From: a bacterium
GTDB lineage: Bacteria; Myxococcota; UBA727; JAUIJE01
DNA length: 64,000 nt
Assembly (NCBI GenBank): GCA_030431455.1
Contig: JAUIJE010000012.1
Coordinates: 62,001-126,000, forward strand
Direction of reading: 5' to 3'
Shown: positions 36,001 to 43,389 of the stretch, in pieces
Numbering within the stretch: position 1 is the first letter of the stretch
Layout: each line of letters begins with the position of its first letter
Notes under the pieces: generated by a model
Database searches by the model: none
Seen by the model: the letters and a program-made list of their open reading frames with translations, nothing else
What the model was told of the DNA's origin: nothing
Translations under genes and position numbers: made by a program

Positions 36001-38672
36001 ACCGGCACCGACGGCGGGGTGGTGTCGAGGGCGATGGCGTCGCACACCGGAGAGGCAGTGACATTGCCGGCCTCGTCCCGGAAGCGCGCACACACCGACT
36101 TGCACGCGCCTTGGGCCGCGGTGCAGTCCCCGGCGGGGAGCAACACGATGGTGGTGCCCGCGTAGGGCACCCACTGCTCGTTGTCCGGTGTGCCATCGGT
36201 GGCGATCTGCATTTCCGTGGCGTCGTCCACATCAAAGCTCACGCTCACCGACAGGGCCCGCGCGAAGGCCGCGCCCTGGTCGATGGTCACCGGCGTGGCC
36301 CCCGGCGACGGCGCGGTGCTGTCGTAGATGATGCTGTCGTTGACCGTGATCTCGTTGCCCGCGGCGTCGACGAAGGCGACGTAGACGGTGAAGGGGCCGT
36401 CGGACAAGCCCCCGGGGAGCGTGACCGTCGACGAGGTCGCGTAGGCCACGGTGGGGTCGTCGGAGGTGTCGGGGTCGGTGCTGATGCGCATGTCCGCGGC
36501 CCCCAAGGCGAACAGCTCGAGATCGACGGTGGTGGTGCCCGCCCCGATGTAGGTGGCGCCGCTTTCGATGCGTACGCTGGCGCCGGTGGGGGCCTGGGTG
36601 TCGATCTCGATGGAGTCGGAGAATGATGCGCTGACATTGCCAGCGCCGTCCCGGAGATAGAGGTAGAGGGTCTGGACCCCGGGGGCCTGGGAGAGGCCAG
36701 CGAAGAACTGCGGCTCGGCGAAGGTGTGCCAGTCGTCTTCGGTGGCGGGCGGGTTCTCCAGGAGGCTGACGTACCAGCGGGTGGCGTCGGGGGAGTCGAT
36801 GGTCAGCGACACGGTGGTGTCGCGGCACACCGGGGCGTCGATGTCGCCTTGGCAGTCGAGCGAGAAGGCGTTGAGCACGGGGGCCACGGTGTCGCGCACG
36901 ATCATGCCCGCGACCGGGTCGCTGACGTTGCCGGCCGAGTCGGTGACGCGGACGTACACGGTGCGGGGGCCGTCGTTGACCTGGTCGACGAAGTCGAGGA
37001 CCGAGGGCACCCCGTAGTCCTCGCTGACAATGGGGGACAGCCCGGTGAAGGTCATGTCTTCGCTGACCTCGTAGACGCGGGGGGACGAGGTGGCGTCGGT
37101 GGCGGCCACCGAGACAATGATGTTGTTTTGGTTGGTCAGGCCTGAGCCGTTGCCCAGGGTGGGGGCTTGCACCACGGGCGGGGCTTGGTCGAGCACGATC
37201 GCGGCCGAGAACGGCCCGGCTTCGCTCCCGTCATCGAGGAGGAACTGCACGTAGACCACGATTTGGCCATCAGCGCCCTGGAGGGTGTAGGGCACGTCGG
37301 GGTCGATCTGGCCGCCGTCCAGGGGAAAGTCGACGTAGGGCAGCGCGGACAGGTCCGCGCTCTCGCCGACGCGAAGCTGGGTGGCCCCCGCGGGGATGGG
37401 GGAGAGCCGGAGGACCACGTCGGGGGTCTTGGTGTAGCCGCCGGGAAAGCCGGGGGGCGGGGGGTCGGTGGACACGATGTCAAAGTCGCCGACCTGTTTG
37501 GCGAGCACGATGTCGGTGTCGAGGGTGGTGGTGGTGTTCTTGGTGACGAGCACACCGGGAACGGTTTGGGTCAAGAAGTCCGCCGCGGTGACGGTGAGGG
37601 TGTGGCCGCCGGCGGCGAGGGTGGGCACGTCGTCGATGATGAAGTTGCCGTCGATGTCGGTGACCGCGCTGGCCGAGGTCCCGGCCACCGCCACGGTGAT
37701 GCCGGTGTTGTCGTCGTCGAAGCCGGGGGCATAGCGGGCCACGCCGGCGATGGAGCCGCGCGACCGGGGGAGATAGAGCGGCAGCATCGGGGTGTCCTCG
37801 TTGGGGAACACCTCGACCCCGGCGACTTGGACCGCGTCGTGGCCATCCGCGAACGCGGTGAGCACGTAGGTCCCGAAGGGCACCGGGGTGACCACGTATT
37901 CACCGTTGCCGTCGGCGGTGATTTCGTCGACGCCGCCCTTGTCGAGGGAGAGGGTGATGGCCTGGGCCACCGCCGGGTCTTCGACGCTGACCACGCCCGA
38001 CACGGTGCCGGGGACAAAGGCCAACGTCACCGGTTGAAAGCTGTTGTTGGCCCCCGTGGCGTCGTCGGCCACGACCTCAAACTCGGTGGGGACATACCCG
38101 TAGTCGTCGACGAGCAGGGTGTGGGTGCCTTTGGGCAGGCGCACCTCGACGCGGCCGTCCGATTGGGTGGTGGCGAGCACCCGCCCGGGGTCGAGGGCCG
38201 AGCGCACCTCGATGCCCGCGTGGTTTTCCTTGGCGTCGCGCAAGACCGAGCCGTCAACCACGATGAGGTCGGGGTCTCGGTCGGTGAAGGGGGCGAGGTA
38301 CACCGTGAGATCGTTGCGGCGTTCACCGGGGGCGAACTCGATGGTCTCGGTGAACAGTTGGTAGGCGGGGTGGTCGACCTCGACCACGGTCTTGCCGGGG
38401 TAGAACTCGGTGAGGGAAAACGCCCCGTCTTCGTCGGTGTTGGTGTCGATGCTGGTGCCGTCGACGAGGACGAGGCGAACCCGGGCGCCTTCGACCGCGG
38501 GGCGTTGGTCGTCTTCCCCGACCGACACATTCGCGCGAACCACGCCGGACAGACCGGCCTTGGCCTGCAGATCGAGCGGGGCTTCGGGGTCGAAGGGGCT
38601 GCGCGCGGGCAAGCAGGCCACAGTGGACAAGGCCGACACCAGGGTGACGAGACGGACGAGACGGTGGAACAT
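33078..38672 (-). CDS. Very large multidomain surface lipoprotein (carboxypeptidase-regulatory, Ig-like, beta-propeller-like)
   Basis: The 1864-residue protein starts with a lipoprotein signal (LVTLVSALSTVAC). Residues about 35-375 hold at least three carboxypeptidase-regulatory-like domains (EDGAFSLTEFYPGKTVVEVD; GNGEYVVTPVPFGTYVLTAF; DIDGNFIIDDVP). Roughly 380-1200 is a chain of bacterial Ig/fibronectin-like repeats, each marked by D-T-x-A/P-P and DAAGNIS-type endings. The last 600 or so residues look like TolB/WD-type propeller blades (AAFIDNGGGGYLIEV; LVWCDDTGG). It is likely a surface adhesin or a sensor of extracellular material. The start is the ATG at 38672; the frame continues for about 800 bases more, but only by reading a neighbour's repeat backwards. 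Confidence 0.85.
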   Translation of the reverse strand: MFHRLVRLVTLVSALSTVACLPARSPFDPEAPLDLQAKAGLSGVVRANVSVGEDDQRPAVEGARVRLVLVDGTSIDTNTDEDGAFSLTEFYPGKTVVEVDHPAYQLFTETIEFAPGERRNDLTVYLAPFTDRDPDLIVVDGSVLRDAKENHAGIEVRSALDPGRVLATTQSDGRVEVRLPKGTHTLLVDDYGYVPTEFEVVADDATGANNSFQPVTLAFVPGTVSGVVSVEDPAVAQAITLSLDKGGVDEITADGNGEYVVTPVPFGTYVLTAFADGHDAVQVAGVEVFPNEDTPMLPLYLPRSRGSIAGVARYAPGFDDDNTGITVAVAGTSASAVTDIDGNFIIDDVPTLAAGGHTLTVTAADFLTQTVPGVLVTKNTTTTLDTDIVLAKQVGDFDIVSTDPPPPGFPGGYTKTPDVVLRLSPIPAGATQLRVGESADLSALPYVDFPLDGGQIDPDVPYTLQGADGQIVVYVQFLLDDGSEAGPFSAAIVLDQAPPVVQAPTLGNGSGLTNQNNIIVSVAATDATSSPRVYEVSEDMTFTGLSPIVSEDYGVPSVLDFVDQVNDGPRTVYVRVTDSAGNVSDPVAGMIVRDTVAPVLNAFSLDCQGDIDAPVCRDTTVSLTIDSPDATRWYVSLLENPPATEDDWHTFAEPQFFAGLSQAPGVQTLYLYLRDGAGNVSASFSDSIEIDTQAPTGASVRIESGATYIGAGTTTVDLELFALGAADMRISTDPDTSDDPTVAYATSSTVTLPGGLSDGPFTVYVAFVDAAGNEITVNDSIIYDSTAPSPGATPVTIDQGAAFARALSVSVSFDVDDATEMQIATDGTPDNEQWVPYAGTTIVLLPAGDCTAAQGACKSVCARFRDEAGNVTASPVCDAIALDTTPPSVPVITATLPFTDQATFTLPLAGAPTDENAITYEILVQPANGAFTPIAPTVASPPTFSVPLATGAATTPAYLASQDNVIRLRAKDAAGNISPEASYTVVYDAVNPPAPVLTGDGTIINADTYSLLMAPTNQSPSDATFAYYEVGQGNNAGASAPAAWNATAQADGLLFSLTQGDDGACNAPCVNKLFVRAVDAAGNISPTSSVIIREDSTAPTKPSLTPKVARVPGRLAPMRLQSGSMDNGSPVVAYEIRGGTIDSYTSVPPSATDSVVFELIDNQVNELCIRGRDAAGNVGTEDCSDITQSTDLEVANAQELEFFDLEGSFFAYVDDRRDGYVYDLRTDSAIDGENGFFGFGVGDTPFITVSVEGDTAYFAVVVNGPGGWVSLYSQPANQPLSAPSCDIPNGTVSQPCETEWSTVAGYDVHGGTRVALGEGHIAAFIDNGGGGYLIEVSPYEDLGVLDSPGSATEVCQGTRPHIAGGMLVWCDDTGGGSGARAMRAPLSGSAQIIDNNIDLEVGDIFDSPEDYHEVVANDDAMFWVKGGVVYTLKHSASPGAQTALPLLTDRVQLLHAVDDDRLVYVGWEADSGPGLGNASVYIYDLANPTAEPTKVSDSFLTPFEAGVDGPRVVWADRSGLDATGYFRDLQETHWLNHGPMLTAFASTDGAYTTWIDTRSGVPEYYGFDHATNAEFALPITPSFTGIVEGSHKTAAGQRAFVREVGANYQMATIDLTTLTPVCTVSATATATVPIDAYALSNDGDSLAFAQGDRIYTVTRAGACWGTPVQRALATTSSNPDETNDITFAGNFVVWEQELVTNQNELWCHNLSNGNTLERIVPNVVWSEPDLEYVGGVPTLVANEFDGNGGAGDIFGLATCTLVCSGATFCQTGTTEVQKATWGGGRFSRPSLNADGMVMASEEGPGYPHPSHLFVWDLVTGKTRTTPPAAYDFQSATDVSVGDGRASYGSIGLGTVDIWTTTLMR

Positions 38673-38789
38673 GGGGCCCCCGGAAGATGAGCGGGACGAG
38701 CATAGGGGAAAGGCCCATCGCGCCAAAGAGCGGGCGGTCACGCTTTCGACCGAGGGCGGCGGGGGGGCGCGGCCTGGTAGGGTGGCGGC

Positions 38790-39980
38790 ATGCGTGTGGT
38801 CACAGTCTGTTTGGGTTTGATGGTCGGGGCTCTTGTCTGGGTGGGGTGTCCCGGTGACGCGGACGGCCCCGGGGGCACAGATGCGGGTCCGGGTGACGGC
38901 GACGGGGACGGTGATGGCGATGGGGACGGAGATGGCGACGGGGACGGGGACGGAGATGGCGACGGGGACGGGGGAGCGGTCGACGCCGGTTCTTCGGGAG
39001 ATGGAGACGGCGATGGAGACGGCGACGGCGACGGCGATGGGGATGGAGATGGAGACGGCGACGGCGACGGGGATGGAGATGGCGATGGGGATGGAGATGG
39101 CGACGGCGATGGGGATGGAGACGGCGATGGGGATGGAGACGGGGACATGAGCTTGAACGTCGACTGGATCCACGGCTCGGCCAACTGCAACACCAACACC
39201 GACCCCCCGATCCAAGTCCACGAGGTCAACCCCACCACGTTCATCCTGCGCCAGAACGCCTGCCTCAACTTCGAGGCGCCGTTCATGTTCTTGCTCATCG
39301 GGGACCAAAGCGCCCTGCTGCTCGACACCGGCGCCACCAGCAACGCCAACCAGTTCCCCCTGCGCACCACCGTCGAGGGCCTGCTCACCACCTGGCTCAC
39401 CGGCCAGGGGCGCACCCGAGACAGCCTCGAGCTCATCGTGGGCCACACCCATTCACACGGCGATCATGTGCAAGGCGACGGCCAGTTCGCGGGCCAGCCC
39501 GACACCACGCTGCTCGGCACCTCCACCGCGGCGGTGGCCAACTTTTTCGGCATCAGCGACTGGCCCGACGAGGCCGTGACCTACGACCTCGGCGGCCGGG
39601 TGCTCGACGTGTTCGGCATTCCCGGGCACCAGGCGCAATCCATCGCGGTGTTCGATCGCAACACAACGCTGCTGTTCACCGGGGACACGTTTTACCCCGG
39701 AAACATCTTTGTGTCCGACTGGTCGGACCTGCAGGACAGCATCGCCCGCCTCACCGCCTTCGCGATGCTCAACCCCCCGGCGATGATCCTCGGCACCCAC
39801 ATCGAGATGACCAGCACCCCGGGCGTCGTCTATCCCTACCCCAATGTGTACCAGCCCGACGAGCACGTCCTCGAGCTCACCCTCGCGCACCTCATCGAAC
39901 TCAACAGCGTGCTCAGCGTCACCAACACCCCCCAATGTCTCTACTTCGACGACTTCCTGGTCAACCCCGGCGGCTGTTGA
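38790..39980 (+). CDS. Lipoprotein with metallo-beta-lactamase-fold domain
   Basis: The 396-residue protein has a lipoprotein signal ending GALVWVGC, then a linker of about 100 residues that is almost only Gly-Asp, and a C-terminal metallo-beta-lactamase fold. The zinc motif HTHSHGDH is at residues 219-226; a later [10 protein letters not shown] supplies another His, and [11 protein letters not shown] the bridging Asp. This fold covers hydrolases such as lactonases, glyoxalases and beta-lactamases; the substrate cannot be told. The linker may hold the enzyme away from the outer membrane. It is divergent from the giant lipoprotein gene (117 bases between). Confidence 0.85.
   Translation: MRVVTVCLGLMVGALVWVGCPGDADGPGGTDAGPGDGDGDGDGDGDGDGDGDGDGDGDGDGGAVDAGSSGDGDGDGDGDGDGDGDGDGDGDGDGDGDGDGDGDGDGDGDGDGDGDGDGDMSLNVDWIHGSANCNTNTDPPIQVHEVNPTTFILRQNACLNFEAPFMFLLIGDQSALLLDTGATSNANQFPLRTTVEGLLTTWLTGQGRTRDSLELIVGHTHSHGDHVQGDGQFAGQPDTTLLGTSTAAVANFFGISDWPDEAVTYDLGGRVLDVFGIPGHQAQSIAVFDRNTTLLFTGDTFYPGNIFVSDWSDLQDSIARLTAFAMLNPPAMILGTHIEMTSTPGVVYPYPNVYQPDEHVLELTLAHLIELNSVLSVTNTPQCLYFDDFLVNPGGC
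38892..39147 (+). repeat. Long Gly-Asp codon repeat in lipoprotein linker
   Basis: Two blocks of GGxGAy hexamers (38892-38968 and 39000-39147) flank a short spacer encoding AVDAGSSG. Codon third positions alternate irregularly, as in the repeat at 15803-15897. The spacing is six bases throughout, which rules out a CRISPR array. Confidence 0.9.
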
Positions 39981-39993
39981 GCGGGTTTTGCGC

Positions 39994-40392
39994 ATGAACG
40001 ACCCCGCTGTCCGTCGAGAACACACCGCGTCGCCCTTCGAGGCCCGCTACGGCTTTTGTCGCGGGCTGCGGGTCGGCGATCGCATCGAGATCGCCGGCAC
40101 CGCCCCCATTCCCCCCGACGGCAGCGCCCCCCCGGAAGGGGCTGAGGCCCAGGCCGCGCTGTGTTTCGCCATCGCCGCGCGGGCTGCAGATGCATTGTGC
40201 GACGGGTGGGTCCCCCTGCGCACCCGCATGTACATTGTGGACGAGGGTGACCAAGACGCGGTGGGGCGGGCCCACGCCGCCGCGTTCGGGGCGCACCCCC
40301 CGGTGGCGACCATGGTCGTGGTCAAGGCGCTGCTCGACCCCCGCTGGCGGGTCGAGATCGAACTCGAGGCCCTCGCGACCTCGTCAGGGTGA
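39994..40392 (+). CDS. RidA/YjgF-family protein
   Basis: The 132-residue protein matches the RidA fold: an N-terminal strand pair ending GDRIEIAGTAPI, helix EGAEAQAALCFAIAARA, a strand RTRMYIVD, and the C-terminal PPVATMVVVKALLDPRWRVE with the conserved Arg and an Ile-Glu-Leu-Glu end. RidA enzymes hydrolyse reactive enamine/imine intermediates; this subgroup often has other roles. The ATG at 39994 has no clear ribosome site. It converges on the next gene with a nine-base overlap of the coding ends. Confidence 0.82.
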   Translation: MNDPAVRREHTASPFEARYGFCRGLRVGDRIEIAGTAPIPPDGSAPPEGAEAQAALCFAIAARAADALCDGWVPLRTRMYIVDEGDQDAVGRAHAAAFGAHPPVATMVVVKALLDPRWRVEIELEALATSSG

Positions 40393-40986
40393 CGCGGCCT
40401 CGGCCCGGCTTTGGGGCAGGGCGGCGAACGCGCGCAGGCACTCGGTGCGGCGGGCGGTGTTCTCGTCGGGGGAGAGGTTCATCAGGCCCAGGGTGATCAG
40501 GTCCGGGCCGCTCACGCTCGCGTAGAGATCGACGAACGCCCCGGGGCTGTCGGCGAGCGCCTTGGGGGTCTGGACCCGGATGCCTTGGAACGCGGCCCCC
40601 CCGACGGTGATCGCGGGGGCCTTTTGGGGGTCACCGTCGAAGGTCGCGGCCCCTGCGTTGAGGTAGTCTTCGGCCTGCTTGTCGGTGCCGTGTCCGATGA
40701 GCACCGCGAGGTCGCAGGTCACGTCGGGGGCGGGGGTGACGTGCAGTGACACTTTGGGGGGCTCGTTCACGAACGCAGGCGACCAACTCTTGGGCACCGT
40801 GACCGTGCCCCCCGGGAACACAAACTCGCTGAGCACCACCGCATCGCCCGCCGCGGGCGCAGGCGCCACCGCGGGGTCGGCGTTCGCCGCCGCGGGGGGC
40901 GCGTCGCTCGTCGACGCGGGTCGCGCTGCCTTGTCCTCACACCCGCAGAGCACCGCCACCGCCGCGAACAACCAAATCCGATTCAT
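40384..40986 (-). CDS. Small lipoprotein, possible last gene of the iron-regulated operon
   Basis: The 200-residue protein has a short signal and lipobox (FAAVAVLCGC), an Ala/Pro-rich linker, and a compact domain starting SEFVFPGGTVTVPKSWSPAF. That domain resembles the single-domain DcrB/PsbP-like lipoproteins seen in many envelope operons, but I would not assign a family. A strong GGGAGG site precedes the ATG at 40986. It lies 20 bases downstream of the HTTM gene on the same strand, so it may be the fifth gene of the Fur-box operon. Confidence 0.7.
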   Translation of the reverse strand: MNRIWLFAAVAVLCGCEDKAARPASTSDAPPAAANADPAVAPAPAAGDAVVLSEFVFPGGTVTVPKSWSPAFVNEPPKVSLHVTPAPDVTCDLAVLIGHGTDKQAEDYLNAGAATFDGDPQKAPAITVGGAAFQGIRVQTPKALADSPGAFVDLYASVSGPDLITLGLMNLSPDENTARRTECLRAFAALPQSRAEAASP

Positions 40987-41006
40987 GTCGCCTCCCTCGA
41001 CGGACG

Positions 41007-42293
41007 CTACCGCACCGGGGGCGCGCCTGTCACAGGCGGGGGCCGGGGCCACACCGCGTCCATCGGCTCGTCGAGGGCACACAGGTTGACGTCCTTCATC
41101 AGCGGGACCGCGCGGCGGCCGTTGTGCGCGACCCGGGCATCCACGCGCACGTCGGCGGCACCGGACGCGGCCTCGGGAACCCGGCGGCACAGGCGGTGCG
41201 CGTACTCCAGCAACATGTCGGGCTGAAAGCCCATCTGGCGCGCCTGCAGCGCGGTGAGGTCGCGCACCGGGAGGGGGTGGCGCACGCCCTGCTCGTCGAC
41301 CCGCGCGAACGTCACGTCGGCGCGTTTTTCGTTGAGCATCACCCGCCAGGAAAAGCGGTAACCCTGTTCGTGCCAGTTCACGTCGCCCTCGTGCAGCACA
41401 AAGCGCCAGGGCAACAAAAGCTGCACCAGGATGTGCACCCCGAACACAACCGTGCGCCAGCGCCCCCCGGGGGGCGCGGCCGCCGCGAGGGGGGGCTCAC
41501 CGACGGGCAACAGCAGCGTCGCGGCCAGGACCATGACAAAGCTGAACAGCCCAATGGGGAACAGCAGGCCCACGGTGGCGTGAAAGCCGACGCACACCAC
41601 CAACGCCGCGCGCGCGGTGGGCCGCCACAAAAGCCAGATCCAAATCGTGAGGTCAAACAGCGCGCCGCCCCAGCTCATCAACACCGGGACCATGTCCGCG
41701 GCCAGCAGCGGCCCCACCCCCGGCGTGAACCGAAACCCCCACAGCCACGAGGCCAACGGCTCGCCGTCGACGAGCCAGTCGCGGTTGAGCTTCCACAACC
41801 CGGCGTAGAAGTACACCAGGGCCACCTGGGCCCGGAACGCCCAGAGCTCCCACCGGGGCACGGTCGCGCCCCCGCGGTCGCGCCACCGCACGGTGGCCAC
41901 GCTCGACAACGCGAGCATCGCCACCAGGATCGAGACCAGGTAGTAGTGGTTCAGGTACAGGGTCTTGTCGACGAGCTCGGCATAGGTGAACAGCACCCCG
42001 TAGCCGGCCAGGCACCAGCGCCCGAAGCGCCCATGAGCAAAGCCGAGGGCCAGCCCCGCCATCGCCAGGTAACAGAGGCTCATCCACGGCGGGGGCAAAG
42101 GGCGCACCCAGCCAAAGCCCTGATAATGAAACTGCACAGTCGGGGCGAGCAGCAGGTCGTCGACCCAGCCGTAAGCCCAAAACCGGACCGCGGCGATGGC
42201 GAGCAGGACCCCGAGGCCGACGCGAAACAGGACCAGGCGCCGGGCGGGCACGGGCTCGTCGAGCCGCGCCCACGACCCGCGGTCAATCGGCAT
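41007..42293 (-). CDS. HTTM-domain (vitamin K-dependent gamma-carboxylase-like) membrane protein
   Basis: The 428-residue protein has about eight membrane segments, starting VLFRVGLGVLLAIAAVRF. It carries the HTTM pattern: FHYQGFGWVRPLP in the first loop, ALVYFYAGLWKLNRDWL in the middle, and the late GYRFSWRVMLNEK. This fold is related to the integral-membrane vitamin K gamma-glutamyl carboxylase. In bacteria HTTM genes are frequently linked to imelysin-type lipoprotein genes, as here. Its bacterial reaction is not established. The first ten bases overlap the end of the preceding imelysin-like gene, showing tight operon packing. Confidence 0.88.
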   Translation of the reverse strand: MPIDRGSWARLDEPVPARRLVLFRVGLGVLLAIAAVRFWAYGWVDDLLLAPTVQFHYQGFGWVRPLPPPWMSLCYLAMAGLALGFAHGRFGRWCLAGYGVLFTYAELVDKTLYLNHYYLVSILVAMLALSSVATVRWRDRGGATVPRWELWAFRAQVALVYFYAGLWKLNRDWLVDGEPLASWLWGFRFTPGVGPLLAADMVPVLMSWGGALFDLTIWIWLLWRPTARAALVVCVGFHATVGLLFPIGLFSFVMVLAATLLLPVGEPPLAAAAPPGGRWRTVVFGVHILVQLLLPWRFVLHEGDVNWHEQGYRFSWRVMLNEKRADVTFARVDEQGVRHPLPVRDLTALQARQMGFQPDMLLEYAHRLCRRVPEAASGAADVRVDARVAHNGRRAVPLMKDVNLCALDEPMDAVWPRPPPVTGAPPVR

Positions 42294-43389
42294 CGGAGTC
42301 GGTGAAGCTCACGGTCAGGCCGAGCCCGCCCATGATGTCGGCGCGGACCAGGGTGGCCAGGCCCCGCAGGGCCTCCACGTAGAGGTTCACGTCGTCGAGG
42401 TCGTTCTCCAACGCTTGCTCGAGGGTGCCGTCGAGGTTGGCCCGGGTGGCATCGATGTCCGCGAACACCGATTCGATATTTGCGGAAGCATCGCTGTTGC
42501 GGGTCTCCCACAGGGCGTCCACCCCGGTCTCCATCCGGTCGCTGGTCAGCAGCACCTGGCGGGCGGCGTCCACGGTGGCGTCCACCGATGCCAAGGACAG
42601 CCCCGCGGCCCGGGCCTCGAGTTTGTCCAGGGCGAGGGCCCCGCTGGGGGCTTCGCCGATGGGGGCCTCGACGTTCTCTTCGCGCACGAGCTGGGCCGCG
42701 TCGAGGATGTTCTGCAGCAGGTGGGTCAACACCGCGATGTCGTCGTCCAGGTCCATGATTTGACCGGGGTCGGTCAGGCCGGTGACGTAGGCCGGGTCGT
42801 CGTCGAAGAAGCCCTTGCGCCACTGGCCGGCCAAGAACGCCACGTCGGCGGCGGCGGCTTGGGCGTAGGCGCACCCGGCATCGTAGGCCCCCTGGTCCAT
42901 GGTCGGGTCCCGCAGGTGTTCGTAGAGCACCCAGCCGAGACCGGGGTAGCCGCGCTGGTCGGCCCCGAGGTCCTGCATGCCCGCCGCGTCGGGGGCGGCG
43001 TCGATGGCGAGCTCGATGCGCGCCGGGTCCACCGGCCAAGAGTCGGCCTTGACCGCGATCCGGTAGGGCTGCTCGTCGAAGGGGCCGAACCGCGCGATGG
43101 TCAGGCGCTTGTACGCGGTGAAGGCCCGGCGGTACGCGGCGTCGATGTCAGCCTGGGCCTCCAGCTCATAGCCGGCCGGGCTCAACCCCTCGCAGGCGGT
43201 GACCGCGGTCGCCAATGCGTCTGCTTCGGTGCGCCAGGTCGCGGTGGCCGGCTCCAGGTAGTCGTCGACGTAGGCGTGGACAAAATCCGTGAGCAGCTGG
43301 GCTTCGCCGTTGCCGTCTCCGGTCCCGGCCGAACACCCCACGAGTCCGACGAGCCCCGCCCAGGCCCAGGTCTTGCCCCACGCGCTCAC
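42283..43389 (-). CDS. Imelysin-like lipoprotein (second copy)
   Basis: The 368-residue protein has a lipobox (LVGLVGC), and the mature part is almost entirely helical, as in imelysin/IrpA proteins of peptidase family M75. In place of the GxHxxE signature it has RGYPGLGWVLYEHL. The His is missing, as is common in the second imelysin gene that follows a di-haem oxidoreductase gene. Imelysins are periplasmic or surface proteins of iron uptake rather than proven peptidases. The GTG start overlaps the upstream stop by four bases (GTGA), so translation is coupled. Confidence 0.85.
   Translation of the reverse strand: MSAWGKTWAWAGLVGLVGCSAGTGDGNGEAQLLTDFVHAYVDDYLEPATATWRTEADALATAVTACEGLSPAGYELEAQADIDAAYRRAFTAYKRLTIARFGPFDEQPYRIAVKADSWPVDPARIELAIDAAPDAAGMQDLGADQRGYPGLGWVLYEHLRDPTMDQGAYDAGCAYAQAAAADVAFLAGQWRKGFFDDDPAYVTGLTDPGQIMDLDDDIAVLTHLLQNILDAAQLVREENVEAPIGEAPSGALALDKLEARAAGLSLASVDATVDAARQVLLTSDRMETGVDALWETRNSDASANIESVFADIDATRANLDGTLEQALENDLDDVNLYVEALRGLATLVRADIMGGLGLTVSFTDSDAD

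Noticed and set aside
37167-38690. A 507-codon plus-strand frame opposite the giant lipoprotein
   Set aside because: Rich in Gly, Val, His and Arg without any domain pattern; a shadow of the GC-biased minus-strand gene.
38892-39147. Regular short repeats that could be mistaken for a CRISPR array or satellite
   Set aside because: The unit is six bases, in frame, and encodes Gly-Asp; there are no unique spacers.
38673-39452. The giant lipoprotein frame continues to 39452 with long Ser-Pro and Pro-Ile repeats
   Set aside because: That part is the Gly-Asp repeat of the neighbouring gene read backwards; a lipoprotein signal begins at 38672.
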